From positions 1-41,757 of the IMG/VR virus record IMGVR_UViG_3300014060_000002: a stretch of 41,757 nt of DNA; one strand, given 5' to 3'. Shown one piece after another: positions 26,482 to 34,517 of this stretch (its first letter is position 1; each line of letters opens with the position of its first letter). A program made the position numbers and the translations under genes. Below the pieces are notes generated by a model. The model saw only the letters and a program-made list of their open reading frames with translations. It made no database searches and was not told the DNA's origin. The stretch is from a virus.

Positions 26482-28423
26482 ACCCATTTTTATAGTACTT
26501 ATTGAATGAGTTAACAATCAGCCCTTCCGTCATGTTATAGGGGGCTAACTCCATTACAGTGTTTAGCTCGTAGCAGTAGTTATCGTCTAAGTACACCTGT
26601 GTCAACAAGACAGCCTCTGTACTGACTGGTTCTACTGGATCTGGCATGGTGCCTGGGTCAGTATGAGGTGCGACGTATGCTAAGTATAAGTTACCTACTG
26701 TGGTAACATTCTTTATACTAGCCATTAGTAGGTCTTGTGTACTCATATTAGTAAACCCACCAAAATTAGGCAGCATTAGTTCAATCGTAGCAGTAACATA
26801 GTTACTTAATGTAGGTGCTATTGGTTGTACCACACCATTTACTAGTATATCACCTGTTATAGTGCCTACGTACTCAGTCCCAGAAGCACCTAGCTCTGAC
26901 ACCAGCGTCGCTGTAGCTTCTGCAGTTGCGAGTTCGCCTAGCTTAGTAAGTACTTGTGCTACACCCATTGCCATAAGCAGAATCCCAAAGGTCTGCTGAG
27001 CCATACCTATTATTGTTAGAACGCTTCCTATCATCATTGCCTGATACGTGCCACCAGCTCGTTGGTAGGCTACTGCTATAGCGGATAATACCAGAGTCTC
27101 TAGTGTAAGCACTAAAGCTATACCAGTGAGGAATGCTAACTCTGCCCCCGCAACACCCAACCCAGCAGTTACTGCTGGAATCCCATTAAGTGTAGTACCG
27201 CCAGATGGTACTGCCAGTGCTATCGCCACTGCTATAAGTGCCACTGCTAATAGAAATATAAAGAATCCCCCTCCCTCTCGATGATAAGATACATCGACAT
27301 CTAGTGATTCTTGCACCATACCAACGAACTGTTCCCCTGTAAGCAGTGCCGCGACATCCTTTTTTATGTAGCCCCTATCGGACCCATCATTTGGTACCAG
27401 CACCAAATCGCTGTCAATAACAGGCTGTATGGTACGTCTACAATCATCAATTTGGTTAACCATACTGGACTTCACAGTAGTTCCTAGATAATAGGCCATG
27501 GTAAGTGTAGTACCATCAGAGGGATTTGTAATTACCACTTCTTTAGGGACTAGATTTAAGTTATCAAGTATTTCTTGTATTACAGCAGAGCCTGCTGGAT
27601 CACCGGCATCTACTTCCCTAGCGAATGTAAACCTAACCGTTGCAAGTACATCGTATGCGGGACGTCTCCCCGAGTGTGTGCTAATTACCTCTTGGCTAAT
27701 TACATCAGCACTTCTAGTAAACAGTGTATTTTTAGTATCGTGTAGTGCTGCGAATACTACTTTAGACGAGTTGGTGTCATACTCTATCTGTCCGTTCAGA
27801 AATAAGAATGGCATATGTGGAGGAATGCGCTCACCACGCACACCTCTACCGAGATACTGCAAGAATGTGTTGGACACAGCAGTGACTCCCCCGAGTACTA
27901 CTTCTGCTATAGCTGAACTTGTCATGCTATGCACGCCTGTAGTACGCACAACCTTATATGCATTTTTGTATAATCTAGTCGTAAACACTACATCAACAGA
28001 CACATCTGATAACTCCTTGTTAGTATGCACTAACCTTTCTGTGGGTAAGCCTTCGTTCACAACTGTGTACTCTCGCTTAACTGAATTGTTATTAATGTAG
28101 CTTACTACATCTTGAGTAGTGAGTGTAGGTGCTGCTATGTTATATGGTTTTAAGTATAAGTCTGCTTCATCTATCTCGCTTTGCCCATATTCAAGCAATG
28201 TATCATTTGATAGTCCTAGCATTTTATATATAGCTTTTATGTTAGTAGGTTGTACGTCTATCGTGGCTTGGTCTATGGAAGTATGGTGTAGAGATATCTC
28301 ACTAAACACTTCCACACCTCCTATAAATTTAGTGGGGAAGTATCGCATAAATGTATTCTTGAACCGCAGATTACTAACCCAATCACATACGATCGGGGAG
28401 GCTATATCAAAAGTCATATACAT
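26480..28423 (-). CDS. Virion protein with a hydrophobic multi-helix core
   Basis: A 647-residue protein. Residues ~1-380 are soluble and strand-rich. Residues ~384-495 are strikingly hydrophobic, with three or more membrane-length segments (FFIFLLAVALIAVAIALAV, then LAFLTGIALVLTLETLVLSA, then MIGSVLTIIGMAQQTFGILL). The last ~150 residues are soluble again. A large soluble head carrying a membrane bundle, encoded among the tail and ejection genes, suggests a component that inserts in the host envelope to form or extend a DNA channel; this is inference. No homologous family was recognised. Starts at ATG 28423 or the nearby ATG 28417. Confidence 0.75.
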   Translation of the reverse strand: MYMTFDIASPIVCDWVSNLRFKNTFMRYFPTKFIGGVEVFSEISLHHTSIDQATIDVQPTNIKAIYKMLGLSNDTLLEYGQSEIDEADLYLKPYNIAAPTLTTQDVVSYINNNSVKREYTVVNEGLPTERLVHTNKELSDVSVDVVFTTRLYKNAYKVVRTTGVHSMTSSAIAEVVLGGVTAVSNTFLQYLGRGVRGERIPPHMPFLFLNGQIEYDTNSSKVVFAALHDTKNTLFTRSADVISQEVISTHSGRRPAYDVLATVRFTFAREVDAGDPAGSAVIQEILDNLNLVPKEVVITNPSDGTTLTMAYYLGTTVKSSMVNQIDDCRRTIQPVIDSDLVLVPNDGSDRGYIKKDVAALLTGEQFVGMVQESLDVDVSYHREGGGFFIFLLAVALIAVAIALAVPSGGTTLNGIPAVTAGLGVAGAELAFLTGIALVLTLETLVLSAIAVAYQRAGGTYQAMMIGSVLTIIGMAQQTFGILLMAMGVAQVLTKLGELATAEATATLVSELGASGTEYVGTITGDILVNGVVQPIAPTLSNYVTATIELMLPNFGGFTNMSTQDLLMASIKNVTTVGNLYLAYVAPHTDPGTMPDPVEPVSTEAVLLTQVYLDDNYCYELNTVMELAPYNMTEGLIVNSFNKYYKNG

Positions 28424-28442
28424 CGTAGCTACCTTTACTTAT

Positions 28443-29333
28443 CTATGGTGCAGGTGTTATTTCATTTAAGTAATCAACAGCTAAGGACCACGCAGTAAAT
28501 GCGGGTGTAGTCTTGTCGATATTATCTGTACTAGTTAGTAAACTAACCATATTTGCTGAACTATTTGCAACGTGCTGACGCATGTTGTCATCGAACGCTA
28601 TCTCTTGTCTAATAGCAACATTTTCTTGAGCCTTAGTGAGCCCTGGAGTATTAGGAGCTAGGTCGGTAATTACATCTATCTTATTAGTAGTGTTGTCCAC
28701 TGTCCATGTAATTACACCACTCTCTCTATAAGCTTTAGCTAGTGTAGCATACACAGACATCTTAACCTGCTGTTCTTGCTCCCATTTTGACCCTTTATCC
28801 GACATAGCTATTGTAGGTAATTTAGTCTCTGTTATTGCTGGTAGGTTAGCAAGCACTAGTCCATTCTCACGTACCATGTCTGATTGTACCTTCCACCCTT
28901 GTATCACAGCAAGTTGCTTATCAACTTCTGCCCTCTCAACTGCTTTATTAGTTGCTGTGGTATCTGCTTCTATTTTGAGCACATTAGCTTGAGCAGCTTC
29001 TGTATCAACTCTTAACTTAGTAAGCACGTATGGAGCATCTCTATTCTCCTTAGCTACACTAACAGCAGTTTGCATAGCAGCATTTGTAATGCTCACAGCC
29101 ATCTCACTAACTAGCTTAGCAAGCATATCCGCTTTCTCTCTAGTTGAGAGCTGGTTACCTATACCTACTCCATCTATAGATGCATTACCTTCTATAGCAC
29201 CGAAGTACTCTAGTAGGCTCTCTTTAGCCTTTATGTACGCACTATGCTTACCTGTAGATGTTTCCATCAGTGACTCATAGATTGTGGTTACATCTAAGTT
29301 AGGTAGTGTTTCTTTTACTACTCGTTGTGACAT
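28443..29333 (-). CDS. Helical structural protein of unknown role, 296 residues
   Basis: A 296-residue protein with long helices, including an extended coiled-coil-like stretch at ~100-165 (KLRVDTEAAQANVLKIEADT onward). A short strand-rich segment follows near residue 210 (GVITWTVDNTTNKIDVITDL). No membrane segment or enzyme motif. It is encoded between the fibre gene and the hydrophobic-core protein, so a tail or tail-tube role is plausible. Start ATG 29333, with AAAAGGAACAAG upstream and a TATAAT box 28 bases before the start. Confidence 0.7.
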   Translation of the reverse strand: MSQRVVKETLPNLDVTTIYESLMETSTGKHSAYIKAKESLLEYFGAIEGNASIDGVGIGNQLSTREKADMLAKLVSEMAVSITNAAMQTAVSVAKENRDAPYVLTKLRVDTEAAQANVLKIEADTTATNKAVERAEVDKQLAVIQGWKVQSDMVRENGLVLANLPAITETKLPTIAMSDKGSKWEQEQQVKMSVYATLAKAYRESGVITWTVDNTTNKIDVITDLAPNTPGLTKAQENVAIRQEIAFDDNMRQHVANSSANMVSLLTSTDNIDKTTPAFTAWSLAVDYLNEITPAP

Positions 29334-29360
29334 ATCTTGTTCCTTTTATCTGTTGTTGTA

Positions 29361-29366
29361 ATTATA
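29361..29366 (-). promoter_or_regulatory. Candidate late-promoter -10 box (TATAAT)
   Basis: Minus-strand context CTATGGTATAATTAC in the short gap after the fibre gene. It shares ATGGTATAATTA with the box before the portal gene. No matching -35 at 16-18 bases upstream. Confidence 0.42.
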
Positions 29367-29391
29367 CCATAGTTACAATGTGACTTACCAT

Positions 29392-31665
29392 CTATAGGTT
29401 TGAGAGTAAAGCTCTATTGTCAGTTACATTAGCTGGTTGGATCGTAGCATACACACTTCTTATTACCACCTTTAGGGATCCTTCCCCAGATAATGTAAAA
29501 GCCCCCGTGAATGATCTAATATACACGGAGTCAGTGTAATCCCCATTATTCCTACTATAACTGGTAGTACGTGAGAAAGTAATTCCTGCCACCTCTCCTC
29601 CCCTACCGTTTATCCTGCCAGTGCCAAGTAGCGTACTGCCAATATATATCGCAACATATATAGCATTCGGCGTCCCCCTGTAACTCGTAAGAATACACAA
29701 TAGAATAGGGCTGTATATACTTATACTAGTTCCTATGAGTGATGATGCTGCTCTGATAGGAGTTCCGTACGTACTAACAACTGACGTGGCATTGTACGCA
29801 TAGAGATTAGTGTAACTTACCATCTCATTATAAATGGGGAGGGTATTAGTAAAGAACAGCGTACCTATGGCAACTGTTGAGTACCCAGCATCAGTAACTA
29901 CCTGCAAATCACGTACCCTAATTGTAGAACCAACGAAATCAGTAGACGTAATAGTACCACCATTAATGCGTGCTCCAGTAATAGTACTACCATTAATGCA
30001 TGCTCCAGTAATAGTGCCAGTAGCAGTTATATTCTCAGCAAATACCCTATTAGCGAACACAGCATCTGTAGTAATCTTACCACCATCAATTGTAGTGATA
30101 TTGGTATTGATAGCGGTAGCCACATCAGCTGGCAGCACCTTACTATCAGCTATTTCTTTTAATTTTGTACTAATAGCATTAAGAATCAACTGTCTTTCTG
30201 AGTAGTACATTCTAAATGAACCTCTAAAGGCGCTGCGGTTTATAGGTGTGTTAGTCGTCAAGTTTACATCTGCCAGCCATGTAGGAACTATAGGGTTACT
30301 AACTAACCACGCAACTCCCGCATTTAAGTAAGTACCTAAGTACTCTAAGGCCTCTCTATAACCTATAGCACTTACTGCTAGACCTGCTGCCTGGTCGGCT
30401 ATTAATACTTGCTCAGTAACTAATATTTCCCACTCTTTACGTACTAAAGTTTTTTCTCCTGGATCTAGTACACTATCTGAAGCTATGTCAGTTAACTGAG
30501 TAAGTGCTGCTATAGCATTTGCTTTAGCATCTGCGGCTTCTGTCTGTGCTGCTGCGACACTAGATATCGTAGGTATATATGTACCAGAATCACTAATACT
30601 ACTAAATGTTACTTTACCATTAAAATTCACATCACTACCAACAATGCTGAATGGTGTATGTCCTGTAAGACCATCGCTTATACTGAAGTTTGTAGCTTTT
30701 ATCTGAAAATTACTAACTGCATTACTACCATCTGAGAACCCCCATCCAGTGATACTTCCATCAGGCCCTGTTATAAGTTTACTAGAACTTGCAGACCACG
30801 CATTAGCCTCAACAGCCGCTCGTTCAACAGTAGTGAGCGCAACAGATACCTCATTTACACTAGCACTTAGTGTGTCTAAGTATCCTGCAGATGCAATACC
30901 TGTACCATCAGGTGTTATCCCAATTGTCGTATATCCCTCAGACAACTTCGTAGCTGTTGCAGCTATACCTGTATTTACATCATTTACACTAGCACTTAGT
31001 GTGTCTAAGTATCCTGCAGATGCAATACCTGTACCATCAGGTGTTATCCCAATTGTCGTATATCCATCATACAACTTCGTAGCTGTTGCAACTGTACCTG
31101 TATTTACATCAGTTAGCGTGGATGTGAGTAGCTCAACTTGCGTAGCACTAGCTAAGTTATTACTTGCATACACATCAGTTACATCTAATGCCCATGCCTC
31201 CACCTGGTCCTTAATTACCCCTAATGCATCAGTCTTTACTGCTTTAGCTAGCTCAGGAGATACAATTGTATCATACTGCTCTATGGCTGCTGCTATATCA
31301 CCTTGTAGTTCACTCTTAACTGTAGTTAAGTATTGTGATTGACTTACCACCTCATTCTGTACACTGGCAATACTTTGATTTACACCTAGCTCTATACTTT
31401 GAACTAGTACGTACAAGTCATTCACTAGTTGGCTAATATTAAGCGTACCAGCTGTTACTTGCGCTATTATTGCATCTGTAAGCCATGTAGGTACCCCATT
31501 GTGGATATTACCACTGTACACACCACCTGTACTCAGTACGTATGTGTTAGTCGATACCTCAGCTATTTTAGGAGTAGCTACATTTACATCAGTGGTGGTT
31601 ACCTCAGTAGTTACCTCAGTGGTAGCACCACTTGTAACTAATGCGCTATCTGCAACCACTTCCAT
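29392..31665 (-). CDS. J-like tail tip / receptor-binding fibre protein
   Basis: A 757-residue fibre-type protein. An N-terminal Thr/Val repeat (TEVTTEVTTTDV) is followed by a helical region. Two near-identical 43-residue tandem repeats come next (residues ~186-271, unit beginning DVNTG and ending LSASVN). A helical segment around 395-420 contains DPGEKTLVRKEWEILV, a pattern I know from lambda J-like tip proteins. A region ending KITTDAVFANRVFAENITA is also typical of their C-terminal part. A short repeat series (TGACINGSTITGARINGGTI) leads into a strand-rich C-terminal domain that is the best candidate for receptor contact. The layout is that of a trimeric fibre. The stop lies 58 bases before the next gene. 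Which receptor it binds cannot be told. Confidence 0.78.
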   Translation of the reverse strand: MEVVADSALVTSGATTEVTTEVTTTDVNVATPKIAEVSTNTYVLSTGGVYSGNIHNGVPTWLTDAIIAQVTAGTLNISQLVNDLYVLVQSIELGVNQSIASVQNEVVSQSQYLTTVKSELQGDIAAAIEQYDTIVSPELAKAVKTDALGVIKDQVEAWALDVTDVYASNNLASATQVELLTSTLTDVNTGTVATATKLYDGYTTIGITPDGTGIASAGYLDTLSASVNDVNTGIAATATKLSEGYTTIGITPDGTGIASAGYLDTLSASVNEVSVALTTVERAAVEANAWSASSSKLITGPDGSITGWGFSDGSNAVSNFQIKATNFSISDGLTGHTPFSIVGSDVNFNGKVTFSSISDSGTYIPTISSVAAAQTEAADAKANAIAALTQLTDIASDSVLDPGEKTLVRKEWEILVTEQVLIADQAAGLAVSAIGYREALEYLGTYLNAGVAWLVSNPIVPTWLADVNLTTNTPINRSAFRGSFRMYYSERQLILNAISTKLKEIADSKVLPADVATAINTNITTIDGGKITTDAVFANRVFAENITATGTITGACINGSTITGARINGGTITSTDFVGSTIRVRDLQVVTDAGYSTVAIGTLFFTNTLPIYNEMVSYTNLYAYNATSVVSTYGTPIRAASSLIGTSISIYSPILLCILTSYRGTPNAIYVAIYIGSTLLGTGRINGRGGEVAGITFSRTTSYSRNNGDYTDSVYIRSFTGAFTLSGEGSLKVVIRSVYATIQPANVTDNRALLSNL
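29941..30030. repeat. Short ~30-bp tandem repeats in the fibre gene
   Basis: ACCATTAATG-C-TGCTCCAGTAATAGT-type units repeat about every 30 bases and encode the TITGA-INGGT series, a beta-helix or triple-stranded fibre rung pattern. Confidence 0.55.
30852..31109. repeat. Two tandem 129-bp repeats in the fibre gene
   Basis: Copy one spans 30852-30980 and copy two 30981-31109. The offset is exactly 129 bases (43 codons), with only about four differences seen by eye. A further stretch beyond 31109 starts similarly but diverges quickly. The in-frame unit length keeps the fibre open and suggests recent duplication by recombination or slippage. Confidence 0.9.
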
Positions 31666-31667
31666 GT

Positions 31668-32069
31668 TTACACGCCTGTCGGTATAACATATATTTTATC
31701 AAGTATAGTGGTAATAGTTGGGGTGCTATCACTAAATGCTATTTTTATAATTCCTTGATATGTAGGTTTCAAGTAATACCCATCAGCCTTAGTCGCTCTT
31801 TTAGATTCGAATCCTGTACCATTATTAACTGCTATGCTATCTGCTTCTGTAATAGTCCCTCGTAGTACACCCTTTTGAGAGTCTTCACTAGTAGGTACTG
31901 GTACTACCATAGTTATAGTATGTGTAGTAGTATCAGGATCAGTTAATGGGATTATCCCCATTGTAGCAGATATACAGGCATCCAGGTTTTGTGCTATAAA
32001 CGTGTTAGCTTCTTTTACTTCTATTCTAAAATCAAACGCTTGGTTCTTTGGTATAATAAAGTCTGCCAT
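31668..32069 (-). CDS. Small strand-rich structural protein
   Basis: A 133-residue protein dominated by beta strands (FIIPKNQAFDFRIEV, THTITMVVPVP, GIIKIAFSD, ILDKIYVIPTGV). It ends two bases before the fibre gene start, and its GTATAACATATAT end merges with that gene's leader. A small beta protein between head-neck genes and the fibre could be a fibre adaptor or a neck protein. No family is recognised. Start ATG 32069; no strong Shine-Dalgarno is visible (AGGA at 32080-32083 on the minus strand is the best). Confidence 0.68.
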   Translation of the reverse strand: MADFIIPKNQAFDFRIEVKEANTFIAQNLDACISATMGIIPLTDPDTTTHTITMVVPVPTSEDSQKGVLRGTITEADSIAVNNGTGFESKRATKADGYYLKPTYQGIIKIAFSDSTPTITTILDKIYVIPTGV

Positions 32070-32128
32070 GTATAGTCCTATAATTTTAATTATCTGTTTA
32101 GTTCAACCCTCCTAAGAGGAGTGTATAA

Positions 32129-32722
32129 CTAGATACGTTTGAGCAACTGCTCTTGTCTATGCGCTTCGAAGTCAGCTTCTGTCCAACCTTCTGTATGTGC
32201 TATACTAAAGCGTTTACGATTACGGTTAACTACTTCCTGGCCATCAGCATTCTTTACATTCTGTGCAAGTGTAATTTTTTTCAGTCTGATAACAGCCCCT
32301 TTAGGTAAGTACTGCATTCTGCCGTGTACTGGTACATTAGTGGTATACCCACCAATAACGGGGTTACCCCAACGAATTGCTACCGTACGGCCTTCTATAT
32401 CTTCGTTTATTACAACTGAGGTATCATGGTCAGTAACTATTACCGGTATCATTGTATGTAGATCATCAGCTTTAACTAATGCCTTTTCAGCACTGTTATT
32501 TACTTTAACTGAGGTAGTATCATTTGCAGTAGTCTCTTTAACTACATCTACATTGTCGATGTCCTGCTTAGCTTTAAATGCTTCTAGTACTGCAACGTAC
32601 TCTGCATTAGTAATCTTCTCAGGGTCTTTAGCTGCAGCTAGTGCTACATCCTCTAATTTTAGAAACGCAATCGCACCCTCTAATTCGGTCTTGTTCATTT
32701 TATCAAATGTTTTTTGTGCCAT
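32129..32722 (-). CDS. Head- or neck-associated protein candidate, 197 residues
   Basis: A 197-residue protein. The N-terminal ~55 residues are helical and resemble a HeH/SAP-type small domain (FDKMNKTELEGAIAFLKL). A linker rich in Thr, Asn and Val follows. The C-terminal domain has IRWGNPVIGGYTTNVPVHG, then QYLPKGAVIRLKKITLAQN, and a basic end. It lies directly after the capsid gene in transcription order, separated by a 218-base gap containing a -10 box. A decoration or head-completion role is plausible but not shown. Starts at ATG 32722 with AAAAGGACAG upstream. Confidence 0.68.
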   Translation of the reverse strand: MAQKTFDKMNKTELEGAIAFLKLEDVALAAAKDPEKITNAEYVAVLEAFKAKQDIDNVDVVKETTANDTTSVKVNNSAEKALVKADDLHTMIPVIVTDHDTSVVINEDIEGRTVAIRWGNPVIGGYTTNVPVHGRMQYLPKGAVIRLKKITLAQNVKNADGQEVVNRNRKRFSIAHTEGWTEADFEAHRQEQLLKRI

Positions 32723-32770
32723 TATCTATCTGTCCTTTTGGTTGAGCTATACTCATTACCATTATTTAAT

Positions 32771-32794
32771 TTGACATGTATACATTACAGTCAA
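32771..32794. promoter_or_regulatory. Nested inverted repeat, possible operator
   Basis: TTGAC (32771-32775) and GTCAA (32790-32794) flank the perfect palindrome ATGTATACAT (32776-32785). The same 10-mer occurs at 7561-7570 in the left arm. It lies between the capsid and the 197-residue gene. The TTGAC/GTCAA arms could also read as -35-like elements. Confidence 0.35.
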
Positions 32795-32844
32795 CATACC
32801 TATTGGTGCTATGGTACTACATCTAGTACTACTATATCTCCGTT

Positions 32845-32850
32845 ATTATA
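32845..32850 (-). promoter_or_regulatory. Candidate late-promoter -10 box (TATAAT)
   Basis: Minus-strand AGAGTATAATAAC inside the 218-base gap downstream of the capsid gene, after the UUCG hairpin. It would restart transcription of the neck, fibre and ejection genes. No convincing -35. Confidence 0.4.
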
Positions 32851-32897
32851 CTCTTGTTTATCTTAAGTTGGGTTGAAGTTTATGAGTGTGTAGCAGA

Positions 32898-32915
32898 AGC
32901 AAGCCGAAGCTTGCT
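32898..32915 (-). terminator. UUCG-loop hairpin after the capsid gene
   Basis: On the minus strand AGCAAGC-TTCG-GCTTGCT forms a 7-bp stem closed by a TTCG loop, 26 bases past the capsid stop. In RNA this is an exceptionally stable tetraloop. No clear T-run follows, so it may cap and stabilise the abundant capsid message or partly terminate it. Confidence 0.55.
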
Positions 32916-32940
32916 ATGTAAATAAGCACAGAACCACAGC

Positions 32941-34500
32941 CTAAGCTGCAGTTGTTACGCCTGTTCGTGTCGCAGTATAAGCAAGCATCTTGATACGCTC
33001 TGGTCTATATGGGAGGAATCCATAGCTCCACTTCGCTGAAACTCCACCTACCTCTCCGTACATGTCGTTATGTACATCAGCTTTAGGCATGATATGTTTA
33101 GCAGAAGTAGACTCGCCACCAAAACCGGTGATTGAGTAACTGTCATCACCAACAACTACCATTGCAAATACATCATAAAATGTACCATCAGTCTTAACTG
33201 TTTTGTATGCAGCAGATCTAGTTGCAGCATTTGCCAAGTCACCATCGGACGAGTCAGCTGTGCCTGTACCAGCACCTACACCAGTAGCAATAAACTGAAC
33301 ACCCACGGCGCTGGTAGGTGCACCAATCAATGTAAAGTCAGTGCTACCAACAGTTCTGATTACATACGTATCACCCACAATGAATGCACCAGCAGTTACA
33401 GTAGTAAGTGTGCCACCAACAGCAGCGCCTGCACCACGGTATACAGCAAGATCAGGAACAACAACAAAACGGAATGAGCCAATTGAGCCTTGCTCACCTT
33501 CAAGTAATGTAGTACCAGCAGCATACTTAGATTTTTCAACCCATACAAGTGCTCCACCAGGACCTGTGATTCTACGTAAAACTGGAATTGCTTCACGGTT
33601 CACATATGCAATGTACGCATCTTCAACTGTAACAGTATCAATCAAATCTACACCTTGTAGGATTTCAGTATCCAATGGAACATCATCACGCTGTAACTCT
33701 TGCTCGAATGCAGTAAGTGCCTCATATGTAAGTGTATCCATACCATCCATATCAGACATATCAACAACATATGCTTTAGTTGTAGATGGCATCATGTTAA
33801 GTTCAGCAGCAGCTAAAACAGAGTTTTGAACTTGCATTTCTTTAAGCTCAATAACAGCACGAGAAAGATCTTTAATCTTAGTAGCTACTTGGCCCATACG
33901 TGAGTCTAGCTCCACAGAACGAACAGTATACTTAGAAGCAATACCATGGAACGAAATCTTAGCACTAACTAGTTTACTAGAACTATTTAGTAAGTTAACA
34001 ACTCCACCCTCTTCGGGTAGTTCGGCAAGTGGTCCAGTAGACGTGTTATAACCAGCAGCACCATTCAAGATAGAACCAGCAGTAGACTTAACTTCTTCAC
34101 CGGCTTGTAAAGCAGCAACAGCAGCAGCGCGTGCAGCAGTTCTAGCATCAGCAAGTGATACAGACCCATCAGATGCAAGGTAATTCTCTACATTGTAACG
34201 TTGAACAACTAACCCTGTAGCAGAAACAACACGAGCATACTCGTTCTTGATTATAGATGCAACAGTAGCATCAACACCACCATCTACCATATTATCTTTA
34301 TGTAGCATTGGAAGTTTTACTTCTTTAGTCAACGTGTCACCATGATTTTTTGGCATAGCCACTTTGTTAGAACGGTTAGAGAAAAATCTCTTACGAGCTG
34401 GCATTTCAACTATAGCTTTAGTTACGAACTCTGGTGTAAACTGTCTTTCAATCGTGTTTGAAGTTGTTCCACCATCATTAAATGTACTTGTGATACCCAT
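32941..34500 (-). CDS. Major capsid protein, N4 gp56 family, with an inserted repeat domain
   Basis: A 519-residue HK97-fold capsid protein of the N4 gp56 type. The N-terminal region (FTPEFVTKAIVEMPARKRFF, then PKNHGDTLTKEVKLPML) and the later VYVNREAIPVLRRI-like and RFVVVPDLAVY segments follow that family's order. Residues ~370-415 (AGAFIVGDTYVIRTVGSTDF and on to GAGTGTA) match a small domain found in many unrelated phage structural proteins (pattern GxxYxIxxxGxTDFTxIGA...GxGTGTA). It appears inserted near the C-terminal part. It could stick out on the capsid surface as a decoration. Start ATG 34500, with AAGGATCC upstream. Directly follows the scaffold gene and is capped by a hairpin. Confidence 0.9.
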   Translation of the reverse strand: MGITSTFNDGGTTSNTIERQFTPEFVTKAIVEMPARKRFFSNRSNKVAMPKNHGDTLTKEVKLPMLHKDNMVDGGVDATVASIIKNEYARVVSATGLVVQRYNVENYLASDGSVSLADARTAARAAAVAALQAGEEVKSTAGSILNGAAGYNTSTGPLAELPEEGGVVNLLNSSSKLVSAKISFHGIASKYTVRSVELDSRMGQVATKIKDLSRAVIELKEMQVQNSVLAAAELNMMPSTTKAYVVDMSDMDGMDTLTYEALTAFEQELQRDDVPLDTEILQGVDLIDTVTVEDAYIAYVNREAIPVLRRITGPGGALVWVEKSKYAAGTTLLEGEQGSIGSFRFVVVPDLAVYRGAGAAVGGTLTTVTAGAFIVGDTYVIRTVGSTDFTLIGAPTSAVGVQFIATGVGAGTGTADSSDGDLANAATRSAAYKTVKTDGTFYDVFAMVVVGDDSYSITGFGGESTSAKHIMPKADVHNDMYGEVGGVSAKWSYGFLPYRPERIKMLAYTATRTGVTTAA

Positions 34501-34517
34501 TTTATGGATCCTTTATA

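Noticed and set aside
20900-28423. Long open frames on the plus strand opposite the virion genes (for example 23109-23936 and 27498-28100)
   Set aside because: They are rich in Ser, Leu, Cys and Thr, have no ribosome-binding sites and lie fully antisense to convincing genes; they are shadows of codon bias.
30852-31109. Repeat array resembling a CRISPR
   Set aside because: The units are 129 bp, adjacent without spacers, in frame and part of the fibre protein.
32771-32794. Plus-strand sigma-70 promoter at TTGACA 32771
   Set aside because: No -10 box lies at 16-18 bases downstream, and no plus-strand gene follows; a palindromic site is the better reading.
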